Origin: Corynebacterium sp. ACRPO
GTDB taxonomy: Bacteria > Actinomycetota > Actinomycetes > Mycobacteriales > Mycobacteriaceae
Reading direction: 5' to 3'
Assembly: GCF_022347205.1 (NCBI RefSeq)
Contig: NZ_JAKRNE010000006.1
Location: forward strand, 1-64,000
DNA: 64,000 nucleotides
Position numbers and translations under genes: made by a program
The notes under the pieces: model-generated
What the model saw: the letters and a program-made list of their open reading frames with translations, nothing else
What the model was told of the DNA's origin: nothing
Databases searched by the model: none
Shown: one piece after another, positions 56,127 to 64,000 of the stretch
Position numbering within the stretch: position 1 is the stretch's first letter
Layout: the number at the start of each line of letters is the position of its first letter

Positions 56127-56824
56127 GTCAACTCCTTCCCGAGCGCACGCCAGAATGGCTCAAGCCGGCGCTGGGGGTAGACCCCAGCCAGGTGCAAGAG
56201 CTCATTGGCAACCGGCAGGCTTCGTCCCTCAACGGCACCAATGTGCAGGTGCCGGTCAAGCGGGAAGCGGCCGTGCTCATGCTGCTGAGCGGTGAGAGCG
56301 CGGAGGAGGCCAGCATTTTGCTCACGCATCGCTCGCCGTCCATGCGCTCGCACTCGGGCCAGATAGCCTTTCCCGGCGGCCGCCGGGATCCCGCCGATAC
56401 CTCCCTGGTGGATACCGCGCTGCGGGAAGCCTGGGAGGAAACGGATCTGCAGCGCAACTCCGTGACCCCGCTGGAGCAGTGGGAGCAGCTGCATATCCGC
56501 GCCACCGGCAATCCGGTGAGTCCCATTTTGGCGCATTGGGCCCAGCCGGGGGAGGTCTATCCCGCCAGCCCCGATGAAACCGATGACGTGTTTCTCGTGC
56601 CTATCCGGGAGTTGGCCGATCCGCGCAACCGCTTCATGGTGGGCTTTAGAAAGTGGCAAGGACCAGCATTTCACGCCAATGGCTACGTCATTTGGGGCTT
56701 TACCGCCGGTGTGCTCTCGGCACTATTGCAGCACGCCGGGTGGAGCGTTCCATGGGATAACAATTCAGTCATGGACCTGCGTGACTCCCTCACAAACTCC
56801 CGCAATAATGAGAAGATGTCCTAA
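56123..56824 (+). CDS. NUDIX hydrolase, CoA pyrophosphatase-like
   Basis: A 233-aa protein with the NUDIX box GGRRDPADTSLVDTALREAWEETDL preceded by LLTHRSPSMRSHSGQIAFPGG, the UPF0035/CoA-diphosphatase signature. It would hydrolyse CoA or related pyrophosphates. Its ATGA start overlaps the tlpA stop, indicating translational coupling. Confidence 0.92.
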   Translation: MSQLLPERTPEWLKPALGVDPSQVQELIGNRQASSLNGTNVQVPVKREAAVLMLLSGESAEEASILLTHRSPSMRSHSGQIAFPGGRRDPADTSLVDTALREAWEETDLQRNSVTPLEQWEQLHIRATGNPVSPILAHWAQPGEVYPASPDETDDVFLVPIRELADPRNRFMVGFRKWQGPAFHANGYVIWGFTAGVLSALLQHAGWSVPWDNNSVMDLRDSLTNSRNNEKMS

Positions 56825-56881
56825 CCGCTTGTGCCGCGGTACGTATTCGTTTTAACTCCCAGATAGAAAGAACCCATAGCC

Positions 56882-58078
56882 ATGACTCCTGCGCTCATCG
56901 TTGACGGCCTGATTGTGGTCGCCGTCCTCATAGCGCTCCTGAGTGGGTGGCGCAATGGTGCCCTCGCGGCGGTATTGGCCTCCATTGGTGTGGGCGCTGG
57001 GGTAGTGCTAGGCATTGCCGTGGCCCCGGCCGCCCTGCGTTTGGTGGATCAACCCTCGCTGCGCTTGCTGCTATTGGTGGGAATCCTGGTGCTTTTTGTG
57101 GGCGTCGGGCAGCTTATCGGATCCTCGTTGGGTGGCAGCGTGCGCGATCGCATGAAGGCGCGCAAGACGCAGCGCCTCGATTCCGCCGTGGGTGCGGTTT
57201 TTCAAGCCTTTGCCGCCTTGGTGGTTATTTGGCTCATTTCTATCCCCGTGGCCACCAACTTAGGTGGGGTGGCGGGCCAGGGCCTGCGCGATTCCCGCAT
57301 CTTGGGCAAGCTCAACTCGGCCGCGCCGGCGCAGGTAGCGTCGCTGCCCAATGGGGTGGCGGCGATGCTCAACGAGTCCGGCCTGCCGCCGCTAGTCTCG
57401 CCGTGGCAAAACTCGATTAGCACCGAGGAAGTAGAAGAGCCGGACCCAGACGTGCAGGATCCGGAGATGGTGCGGCGTATGCGGCCGTCTATCATTCACG
57501 TGCTTGGCGACGCCGAAGAGTGCTCCCGCCGCCTCATGGGTTCCGGCTTCGTGGCGGCCGATGACTACGTGATCACCAATGCTCACGTAGTGGCCGGCAC
57601 GCAGACCGTGCGTTTGGATACCAAGGTGGGCCTCAAGGACGCGACCGTGGTCTACTACAACCCGGATGTGGATGTGGCGGTGCTGCACTCGCGCGACCTG
57701 GGCATCGATCCGCTGCCGTGGGCCCAGGCCCCGGCCCAGACGGGCGATGATGCCATGGTCATGGGCTTCCCGCACTCTGGGCCTTTCGACGCCGAGATGG
57801 CGCGCGTGCGCGATCGCATCACCATTTCCGGCCCGGATATCTACTCGCATGGTCGCGTGGAACGCGATTCCTACACCGTGCGCGGCAAGATCCAACAAGG
57901 AAATTCCGGCGGGCCGCTGGTCAACACGGCCGGCGAGGTCCTCGGCGTGGTCTTCGGTGCCTCGGTGGATGATTCCGAGACGGGCTATGCCCTAACCGCC
58001 GATGAGGTCAATGCCCAGATCGGAGACATCACGCGGCTTACCCACCCGGTTGATACCGGGGAGTGCGTGGCGCACTAG
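56882..58078 (+). CDS. MarP-like membrane serine protease
   Basis: A 398-aa protein. Four N-terminal CvpA-like membrane segments are followed by a periplasmic trypsin-like domain with the triad in TNAHVVAG (His), DVDVAVLHS (Asp) and GNSGGPLVNTAG (Ser). It is the corynebacterial counterpart of M. tuberculosis MarP, required for acid and oxidative stress resistance. The 3' end overlaps the convergent hydrolase gene by 4 bp. Confidence 0.93.
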   Translation: MTPALIVDGLIVVAVLIALLSGWRNGALAAVLASIGVGAGVVLGIAVAPAALRLVDQPSLRLLLLVGILVLFVGVGQLIGSSLGGSVRDRMKARKTQRLDSAVGAVFQAFAALVVIWLISIPVATNLGGVAGQGLRDSRILGKLNSAAPAQVASLPNGVAAMLNESGLPPLVSPWQNSISTEEVEEPDPDVQDPEMVRRMRPSIIHVLGDAEECSRRLMGSGFVAADDYVITNAHVVAGTQTVRLDTKVGLKDATVVYYNPDVDVAVLHSRDLGIDPLPWAQAPAQTGDDAMVMGFPHSGPFDAEMARVRDRITISGPDIYSHGRVERDSYTVRGKIQQGNSGGPLVNTAGEVLGVVFGASVDDSETGYALTADEVNAQIGDITRLTHPVDTGECVAH

Positions 58079-58989
58079 CGATGTTCTTGTAGCCAGGCCG
58101 CTAGCGTGGAAACGAAATCCGCCGGTGCTTCCAGGTGCGGAAGGTTCTTCGCGCCGGGGACGGTCGTGGCGGTAAATCCGCGGCGGGCGCGCGAGGCGGC
58201 GCGGCGGACCACGGGGTTCCACAGTCGCTGCTGGGCGTGGATGAAGAGCACGGGACGCTCTACTGTCAGTTCTACCCAGGTCAAGGGGACCACGGCGGTG
58301 CGCATGCGGTGGTTCCACAAGATTCCACGGCGGACGCTGCCGATGCGGGAGGCGCGCAGGCGGAGATCGAGGATGCGGTCTAGGGTGGCGTCGGCAAGCG
58401 AAGGCCCCGTATCCAGCTCCAACTCCTTGCGGTAGGCGCGCGGGCTAAGCAGCAGGTTTTGGGCGCGGGTAACGCGCGGCAGGCGGCACAGCAACGAGCG
58501 CAGGTTAATCCACCCAAAGTCCCACGGCCGGGCAGCAATCGCGCGGCGCAGATCCACCGGGTGGGCGGCGGAAATGGAGGCCAGGCCGCGCACCCGCTCA
58601 GGGCGCTCTGCCGCCAAGCACCATGCCACGGCGCCACCCGTATCGGCGCCCACCACAAAGGCATCGTCATGGCCCAAGGCCTGAATGAGCCCGCTAATAT
58701 CGCCCACTAAAGTGCGGATATCCTGCCCCGCATCAATGGGCGGCTTATCGGACATACCAAAGCCCCGCATATCCACGGCCGCGACGTGGAAGCCGCGTTG
58801 TGCAATCGGCGCTATGACCTCCTGGTAATCGAACCATCCGCCGAAGGCGCCGTGGATGAGCACCACGAGTGGCTGCGTGCTATCGCCCGCCGTGGCGACG
58901 TGCAGGCGAATGCCGCGGGTGTGGACGAACTCATGTGCATAAGGTCCATCCAGCTCCACCGTTGAGGGGGGCAGGGGTGCGAAGGCCAT
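58075..58989 (-). CDS. Alpha/beta hydrolase, epoxide hydrolase-like
   Basis: A 304-aa protein with the oxyanion motif HGAFGGWFDY, the nucleophile elbow VGADTGGAVA (Asp116 rather than Ser, as in epoxide hydrolases and dehalogenases), a lid region, and His in VPGAKNLPHLEAP near the C-terminus. The substrate is unknown. A motif copy (58390) encodes SLADAT. The start has no clear ribosome site. Confidence 0.88.
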   Translation of the reverse strand: MAFAPLPPSTVELDGPYAHEFVHTRGIRLHVATAGDSTQPLVVLIHGAFGGWFDYQEVIAPIAQRGFHVAAVDMRGFGMSDKPPIDAGQDIRTLVGDISGLIQALGHDDAFVVGADTGGAVAWCLAAERPERVRGLASISAAHPVDLRRAIAARPWDFGWINLRSLLCRLPRVTRAQNLLLSPRAYRKELELDTGPSLADATLDRILDLRLRASRIGSVRRGILWNHRMRTAVVPLTWVELTVERPVLFIHAQQRLWNPVVRRAASRARRGFTATTVPGAKNLPHLEAPADFVSTLAAWLQEHR

Positions 58990-59050
58990 GGTGCCGCCTT
59001 TCTATAGTTGGGGCAGAAACGGTAGAGAAGAGGGGGCGGAAGTACACAAA

Positions 59051-59077
59051 ATCCGCCCCAGGCTAGCTAGGGCGGAT
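59051..59077 (-). terminator. Terminator of the holin-like gene
   Basis: On the minus strand ATCCGCCC...GGGCGGAT with an 11-nt loop is followed by TTTGTG, 34 bp beyond the stop of the 59111 gene. Confidence 0.75.
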
Positions 59078-59110
59078 AGAGGGGTGCACGTACGCGTGGC
59101 GCCTGCCGGT

Positions 59111-59614
59111 TTAGGTGTAGAGGCCGTTGGTGTTCTTACGGTCCAGGGACTTCTGCGCCTTGCCCGGAACCAAGTTCTTGAGTTCCTTGGTGGAGTCAAT
59201 GGTCTTCTGCGGGGCCTTGACCTGCTTGACGTTCTTCAGGCCAACGAAGGCCAGGATGCCGGCGAGGACGATCATGATCAAGAAGACGATCAGGAACGCT
59301 GCCCAGCGGTCCAGCCAGACGGCGAGGAGCTCGGCCAAGAAGAAGAAAAAGAAGAAGGAGCTATACAGTGCGATGGTGCCTGCGCCGCCGAAGAGGCCTG
59401 CACCGATGCCGCCCTTCTTAGCGGACTCTGCCAGCTCGGTCTTGGCTAGCTCCACCTCGGAGCGTACGAGCTGGGACATCTGCTCGGTGGCGTTGGAGAC
59501 CAGCTGGCCTACCGAGGTCTCGGACGAGGATGTATCCACGTCACTCAAAGGGATCGAGTTCACCTTCGGTGCAAATTGATCAGTACCGTCGGTAAAAAGT
59601 CCATCGTTGCTCAC
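59111..59614 (-). CDS. Phage-holin-family (DUF1469-like) membrane protein
   Basis: A 167-aa protein. An amphipathic segment (SVGQLVSNATEQMSQLVRSEVELAKTEL) typical of the actinobacterial 'holin superfamily III' is followed by two membrane segments and a basic tail. The first segment contains a run of six Phe (SSFFFFFFLAELLAVW). The name is historical; a phage role is unlikely here. Function unknown. Confidence 0.83.
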   Translation of the reverse strand: MSNDGLFTDGTDQFAPKVNSIPLSDVDTSSSETSVGQLVSNATEQMSQLVRSEVELAKTELAESAKKGGIGAGLFGGAGTIALYSSFFFFFFLAELLAVWLDRWAAFLIVFLIMIVLAGILAFVGLKNVKQVKAPQKTIDSTKELKNLVPGKAQKSLDRKNTNGLYT

Positions 59615-59728
59615 GATTAATTCTCCTCGCGTTTATCTAAACCTTGTAATGTCCCCAACAATAATGGAATCACTATTATCCCATGGTGCCACGCATACTT
59701 AGGGACTTCCACGGCTATCCTAATGGAT

Positions 59729-60439
59729 ATGTCAGAAAATGACGCGTTATCCCCGCTGTTTCGCCTGCCGGGGGTAAAAGAAAGTGCAGAAAAGGCCGCC
59801 GCTGCCATTGCCCGTGCACACCGCCGACCTGCAGGATTGCGCAAGTTTAAGGTTATCTCTGCGGAGTCCCTCATGCGCGGCGCCCGTGTCAGCGTGGCGC
59901 TGGACGGCCACGCCATCCCCCCACATCCGGGACCGGAAGATATGGAAGAAGGGCCGCTGGCCAGCGCTGTCAGTGCCTATTCCGTGGCCGCCCCGGAACT
60001 CTTAGATGCCACGGTGCGATCCTTTGCGCGGGCACCGCTGCAGGTGCTGGCGCGCATCGACGTCGCGGCCGGAGGCACCGGCATTCCGGCCGGCGAGAGT
60101 GCGCGCTTGCAAGGGTTGGGCCGGCTCATCGCGCAGGGTGGCGGTCCCGCTTTCGATCTCTTGCTGCCGAGCGTGGTCCATGCCGAGATTGCCGCCGGCG
60201 AGTTCTTTGGCCCTCGCAGTGGCCTCGTCGCGCGCGTTGCCTCCCGCCTCGCCGCGGTGCATACGGGCTTTGACCCGCGCGGTTTCGCCGTGCCCGAGGT
60301 CTACTACACCCGCCACCGCGCCGAGTATGCCGCCGCGGTGGACAATTACCGCACCGCGCTTGCCGACGCCCTCTTAACCCACCTCACCGCCTGGACTGCC
60401 GGTGGCAAAGAAGCCGACGCGATTGCTCGCGCGGCCTAA
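59729..60439 (+). CDS. Conserved hypothetical protein (Rv3662c-like by position)
   Basis: A 236-aa soluble protein. It starts MSENDALSPLFRLPGVKESAEKAA, is Ala-rich and helical, and has HTGFDPRGFAVPEVYYTRHRAEYAAAV. I do not recognise a domain. Its position next to a HAD hydrolase and ssd matches an uncharacterised mycobacterial gene there. ATG 59729 has TATCCT 7 nt upstream; the earlier ATG 59723 lies between them. The end overlaps the HAD gene by 4 bp. Confidence 0.78.
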   Translation: MSENDALSPLFRLPGVKESAEKAAAAIARAHRRPAGLRKFKVISAESLMRGARVSVALDGHAIPPHPGPEDMEEGPLASAVSAYSVAAPELLDATVRSFARAPLQVLARIDVAAGGTGIPAGESARLQGLGRLIAQGGGPAFDLLLPSVVHAEIAAGEFFGPRSGLVARVASRLAAVHTGFDPRGFAVPEVYYTRHRAEYAAAVDNYRTALADALLTHLTAWTAGGKEADAIARAA

Positions 60440-61314
60440 GAGGCGCGCCGTGGGCCCCGCTTGGGCGGGCCAGGGCGGCCCGGATGCTGCGTTAGCCACA
60501 GGCCAGCGCCGATAACTGCCGCGGTACCCGCCAGAACGGAAGCGCCGATTCCAATTTCCTTGGCGGTCGGTGCAGGAAGGAGCGGCACCGGGTCCTTAAA
60601 CGAGCGGATCTCCCATTGGTGGGCGAGGGCGTGGCGCTTTAGTTGCTTGTCCGGGTTGACGGCGACGGGGTGGCCTACCTTTTCCAGCATCGGGATATCG
60701 GTAGCGGAATCCGAGTAGGCATAGCTGGCATTAAGGTCGAGGTTTTCTGCCGCTGCGGTCTGATCCAGTGCCTCTGCTTTAGTGGGGCCCTTGCAATAAA
60801 AGAGCACCTCCCCGGTAAAGCGGCCGTTTTCCTCTGCCAATTCGGTGGCGATGACGTGCTCGACGCCGAGTTCTTCTGCGATGATGTCCACCAGCACGGC
60901 CGCGGAGGCAGAGACAATGACCACGTGGTGGCCAGCGGCGCGGTGGGCGCGGATAAGTTCGCGGGCCTCAGCATAAATGGAGGGCGTGACCACGTGATGC
61001 ATGGTGTCGCGGGCGATGGCGCGCACCTCTTCCACGGACCACCCGGTGACCATTGCGGTGAGTTGGTCGCGGGTGGAATCCATGCCTTCGCTGGTCAAAC
61101 CGGAGAACATATAGCTGGCCTTAGCAAGTGATAGCTGCAGTGCTTCGGCCGGCGAGATGAGCCCGTTGTGGAGGAACTCGCGGCCAAACGCATAGGCCGA
61201 GGAGGTGGCGATGATGGTCTTATCGAGATCGAAAAACGCCGCGGTGCGTGCGGGGTCGCCGCCAGCGCGGGTGGTGGCGCGGCGGGGATGACGGGGCTCG
61301 CGGGAAGTAGTCAT
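60436..61314 (-). CDS. HAD-IB family hydrolase (SerB-like) with C-terminal membrane anchor
   Basis: A 292-aa protein. Motif I is AAFFDLDKTII (Asp29, Asp31), motif II VIVSAS, motif III CKGPTKAEAL, and motif IV SYAYSDSATDIPMLEKVG. The C-terminus has one membrane segment (IGIGASVLAGTAAVIGAGLWL) and a basic tail. HAD-IB enzymes are phosphomonoesterases such as SerB, but this subgroup's substrate is unknown. ATG 61314 is preferred over a longer frame. Confidence 0.88.
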   Translation of the reverse strand: MTTSREPRHPRRATTRAGGDPARTAAFFDLDKTIIATSSAYAFGREFLHNGLISPAEALQLSLAKASYMFSGLTSEGMDSTRDQLTAMVTGWSVEEVRAIARDTMHHVVTPSIYAEARELIRAHRAAGHHVVIVSASAAVLVDIIAEELGVEHVIATELAEENGRFTGEVLFYCKGPTKAEALDQTAAAENLDLNASYAYSDSATDIPMLEKVGHPVAVNPDKQLKRHALAHQWEIRSFKDPVPLLPAPTAKEIGIGASVLAGTAAVIGAGLWLTQHPGRPGPPKRGPRRAS

Positions 61315-61522
61315 GATGTGCTGCCGAGTGTAGCCGCACTTAACGCTTGCTGGTGTAGAAGTGGCTGATGTTAGCGGTGATTTGTATGTCACTAATGTGG
61401 GATTGGGAGTCCGCGTGGGGGTGGCGCTGGGTGAACATGCATTCGGTGCAGGTCAGCGCCGTGACCGTGGAAATCTGCTGTTAGCTGTTGTGATTGGGTG
61501 GCGAACATGTCATAATAAGCCG

Positions 61523-61625
61523 TGCAAGGCCCCGATATACCGTGCGGCCTGCCCCGGCTCACCCCCCCGAGGCCGGGTTACTGACGGCCCGCGCGCACAC
61601 CCCCCCCGATGCGCGGGCCGTCACC
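61523..61625 (+). ncRNA. 6C small RNA
   Basis: Two GC-rich hairpins with poly-C loops: CCCGGC/GCCGGG (61553-61558, 61572-61577) with seven C in the loop, and a 12-bp stem GACGGCCCGCGC/GCGCGGGCCGTC (61583-61594, 61611-61622) with eight C in the loop. This is the actinobacterial 6C RNA (B11 in M. tuberculosis), also located beside ssd there. The box CATAAT (61511-61516) sets the start near 61523. It is proposed to act by base-pairing of C-rich loops with G-rich mRNA. The 461-bp intergenic region holds no protein gene. Confidence 0.92.
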
Positions 61626-61713
61626 TATATCTACCGCCGTGCGGTGCCGGTTTTCCACAGATTTTTGGTTGAAACGACAACCAAATCGCGCCTACATGGT
61701 GACGTCTGGCGGG

Positions 61714-61722
61714 TTATCCACA
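61714..61722 (+). other. DnaA-box consensus sequence upstream of ssd
   Basis: TTATCCACA, a perfect DnaA box, lies 54 bp before the ssd ATG, with TTTTCCACAG at 61653-61662 as a weaker relative. A single box may occur by chance. Confidence 0.45.
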
Positions 61723-61775
61723 GCGCTGCCGCGAGAGCCTCGTTGCGGTTGCGCGAATGCTTCAGGCTATGAGGC

Positions 61776-62843
61776 ATGAACGCATTACACCCTGATTCCG
61801 CCGTCATCGTTGTCGCCATTGGTGACGAAGCGCTGCGCGCCGAGGCCGTTCACGCCGCGGCTGCTACCAGCCACGATGTGCTGACCGTAACCGATCCCCG
61901 CGATATCCCACGCAGCCTGCCCGGCGCCTATGCGGTGCTGGTTGATTCCCTCATGGCCCGCGTGGTGGCAGCAGCGCGGCGCACCCACACCGCGCCTGCG
62001 CCCGTGCTTTTCCTAGCCGCGGACCCCGGACCGATTGATTACGAGGCGGCGCTCGCCTGCCACGCGGAGAGCGCCTTTATCATCCCCGCCCAGGTGAAGG
62101 AGTTGCTGGCGAGCATTGCCGCTGCGGGCGCGCCGCAGGAAGCGCGGCCGGGCAGTGCGACCATCGCCGTGGTGGGCGCGAGCGGTGGAGTGGGTGCTTC
62201 GACCTTCGCGGCCGCGTTGGCCCGCGCCCAATGCGCAGCTGACGGTCGCGCCCTGCTTATCGACGCCCACCCATACTCCGGCGGCCTCGACCTCCTGCTC
62301 GGTGTAGAAGCGGAACCGGGGGCGCGCTGGCCGGAGCTTACCGTGGGAGATGGCAGCATCGATGCCGCCGATCTCTACCGCGCGCTGCCATCCACGCCTG
62401 ATGGAGTAGCGGTGCTCTCGGCCGCGCGCAGCACCGTCGCGGATCCCTTCCGCTTGGACAAGGACCTGCTTGCGCGAGTGGTAGGGGCGGCCCATGCAGG
62501 CGAAGGGTTATGCGTGGTGGATTGCACCCCGGAGACCATCCCGGATGCTTGTACTCACGTGGTCATCGTGGCGGCCGCGGAGGTGCGCTCGGCCGCGTCG
62601 GCAGCACAACTTCTGGTGCGCTTCGATGCTGCGCGGCGCAGGTGCGTGGTGGTGCTGCGGCAACGCCAGTGGGCGTCGTTAAGCGCGGCGGAAGTAGAAC
62701 GCTTCGTCCACAGCACGGTGCTGGCAGAATTGCCGACGCTCCGGGGCCTCACCCGCGCGGTAGAAATCGGCGGCCTGCCGCAGCGCCTCCCCACACCCTT
62801 GCGTAAAGCCGCCCGCGCGGTCCTCGAGGAGGTCGGCGCATGA
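61776..62843 (+). CDS. ssd: Septum-site-determining-like ATPase (Ssd)
   Basis: A 355-aa MinD/CpaE-related protein. It has an N-terminal receiver-like region and a deviant Walker A GASGGVGAST (134-143) in which the signature Lys of KGGxGKT is replaced. Switch-like regions LLIDAHPYSGGLDLLLG and CVVDCTPET follow. Homologs lie upstream of the tad (pilus) genes in actinobacteria and affect septation or Tad localisation. It overlaps tadA by 4 bp. Confidence 0.87.
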   Translation: MNALHPDSAVIVVAIGDEALRAEAVHAAAATSHDVLTVTDPRDIPRSLPGAYAVLVDSLMARVVAAARRTHTAPAPVLFLAADPGPIDYEAALACHAESAFIIPAQVKELLASIAAAGAPQEARPGSATIAVVGASGGVGASTFAAALARAQCAADGRALLIDAHPYSGGLDLLLGVEAEPGARWPELTVGDGSIDAADLYRALPSTPDGVAVLSAARSTVADPFRLDKDLLARVVGAAHAGEGLCVVDCTPETIPDACTHVVIVAAAEVRSAASAAQLLVRFDAARRRCVVVLRQRQWASLSAAEVERFVHSTVLAELPTLRGLTRAVEIGGLPQRLPTPLRKAARAVLEEVGA

Positions 62844-64000
62844 GCGAGCATAAAGCAGCACAAGAAACGCTGGAAAAGATGCAGCGCATCATTGCCGCCG
62901 AGCCCGACGTGGTGCATGATGCGGCAGCCCTGGCCCGGCGCATTCGCGCAGAAGCCGGCGTGATTAGTGACGTCGCAGTGCTTGACTTGCTGCGCCGCCT
63001 GCGCCAAGACGCCACCGGGATGGGGCCTCTCGATGCGGTGCTGGGGCGCGAGGGCGTCACAGACGTCGTAGTCAACGGGCCGCACGCAGTATTCATGGAC
63101 CGCGGCGAAGGCCTTGAGCGCACCGATATCACCTTCCGCGATGATGCCGAAGTCCGCCAGCTGGCCAGCCGGCTTGCGGCAGCTTCAGGCACGCGCCTCG
63201 ATGATGCACAGCCTTTTGCCGATGGCCGCGTTACTCGCCCCGATGGTGTCGTGTTGCGCGTCCACGCCTTGCTGAGCCCGCCTGCGGTTGCCGGGACTTG
63301 CCTGAGCCTGCGCGTGCTGCGCCAAGCGCAGACCACCCTGCCCCAGCTTGTAGACAATGGCACGCTGCCAGAAGACATCGCAGCACTGCTGCGCGCCGTG
63401 GTAGACAAGCGGATTTCCTTCCTGGTCATCGGCGGCACTGGTTCCGGCAAAACCACCCTGCTCTCCGCGCTTTTGGGAACCGTCTCCGAGCGTGAACGCA
63501 TCCTCGTTATCGAGGACACCGCCGAGCTCTCCCCACACCACCCGCACTGCGTCAGTGTGGTCTCGCGCCGGGCCAACGCGGAGGGAAGCGGCGAGGTCAC
63601 GATGTCACAACTGCTGCGCCAAGCGCTGCGCATGCGGCCGGACCGCATCGTGGTGGGCGAGATCCGCGGCCGCGAGGTGGTGGATCTCCTCGCTGCGCTC
63701 AACACCGGCCACGACGGAGGCGCCGGCACGCTGCACGCCAATTCCCTCTTTGAAGTACCAGCCCGCATGGAGGCTCTCGCCGCCCTCGGTGGCTTGGACC
63801 GTGCGGCGCTGCACTCGCAATTGGCTGCGGCTGTGCACATGGTGCTGACCATGGAGCGCACCCCACAGGGCCGCCGCCTCGCCCATATCGGCGTGCTCGA
63901 GGGAAACCCAGTGACCCCGCGCATCATCTGGAGCGCCGAAGCTGGTCCGGCAGACGGCTTCGCGGAATTCTCCGCGCAGCTGCTGGGAGAGCATGCCGGG
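62840..64000 (+). CDS. tadA: TadA/CpaF-type secretion ATPase (3' end outside window)
   Basis: At least 387 residues are in the window. The N-terminal domain contains LDLLRRLRQDATGMGPLDAVLGREGVTDVVVNGP. The secretion ATPase core has Walker A GGTGSGKTT (198-206), the Asp box VIEDTAEL, Walker B VVGEIRGREVVDLL and the His box GGAGTLHANS. It powers assembly of Flp/Tad pili. The ATGA overlap with ssd indicates an operon; tadB-like genes are expected beyond the window. Confidence 0.93.
   Translation, partial: MSEHKAAQETLEKMQRIIAAEPDVVHDAAALARRIRAEAGVISDVAVLDLLRRLRQDATGMGPLDAVLGREGVTDVVVNGPHAVFMDRGEGLERTDITFRDDAEVRQLASRLAAASGTRLDDAQPFADGRVTRPDGVVLRVHALLSPPAVAGTCLSLRVLRQAQTTLPQLVDNGTLPEDIAALLRAVVDKRISFLVIGGTGSGKTTLLSALLGTVSERERILVIEDTAELSPHHPHCVSVVSRRANAEGSGEVTMSQLLRQALRMRPDRIVVGEIRGREVVDLLAALNTGHDGGAGTLHANSLFEVPARMEALAALGGLDRAALHSQLAAAVHMVLTMERTPQGRRLAHIGVLEGNPVTPRIIWSAEAGPADGFAEFSAQLLGEHAG

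Noticed and set aside
59111..59614. Phage holin as evidence for a prophage
   Set aside because: The family name is misleading; no phage genes surround it and the gene sits in conserved host order.

Overview
This window is a chromosomal segment of a Corynebacterium species. The gene order and protein sequences closely match the known C. glutamicum order: aspT-dnaX-ybaB-recR, gatD/murT-dnaQ-like-leuA, lysC-asd, sigC/katA, PBP1A/whcA, glxR-nth-tlpA-nudix-marP and ssd-tadA. The host DNA is GC-rich by eye. Many genes carry a TANNNT box 6-8 nt before the start codon, which is the leaderless arrangement common in corynebacteria. The species is not identified from sequence alone; a human-associated lineage is a guess.

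Layout. 1-6 kb: end of an MMPL exporter, then a queuosine salvage trio (tgt, a YhhQ-type precursor transporter and gluQ), a CPA1 cation/proton antiporter and a small unknown gene. 6-8.7 kb: an IS256-family (IS1249-like) element whose transposase is split by an IS3-family element; both target duplications are intact. 8.7-14.6 kb: tRNA-Ser(GGA), SRP RNA, aspT, dnaX, ybaB and recR. 14.6-24.4 kb: HNH-endonuclease gene, gatD/murT (lipid II amidation), a catalytically degenerate DnaQ-like protein, two paralogous cell-surface proteins, and leuA with a Leu-rich leader peptide. 24.4-37 kb: PIG-V-like mannosyltransferase, EamA exporter, lysC (with internal beta start)-asd, YkvI-like transporter, sigC/katA, lipoprotein, YhgE/Pip-like membrane protein, a candidate new structured RNA and a CitMHS citrate transporter.

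37.07-47.65 kb: a 10.5-kb integrative element of the actinomycete AICE type, inserted in the 3' half of tRNA-Pro(CGG) between 46-bp direct repeats. It carries a RepSA-like HUH initiator, a one-subunit FtsK/TraB-like translocase, excisionase, tyrosine integrase and a XRE regulator. Its cargo is a three-gene restriction-like operon with an unusual split: a SAM-binding methyltransferase half, a GIY-YIG/SF2-helicase protein with a second degenerate methyltransferase segment, and the NPPY catalytic half. The element also supplies a replacement terminator for the tRNA it separated from its own.

47.7-64 kb: metallophosphoesterase, YqeY, class A PBP, whcA, RidA operon, MBL hydrolase, glxR, a 29-aa membrane protein, nth, tlpA, NUDIX, MarP-like protease, epoxide-hydrolase-like enzyme, holin-like membrane protein, and the HAD / 6C RNA / ssd / tadA locus, the last gene running off the window.

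Across the host DNA, but absent from the integrated element and the IS pair, an oligonucleotide with consensus GGGGGCGTCGGCAAGCG recurs (16 exact copies of its 10-bp core). It looks like a genome-wide DNA signal and, with the split restriction system and the 35.3-kb structured RNA, is the most interesting thing here.
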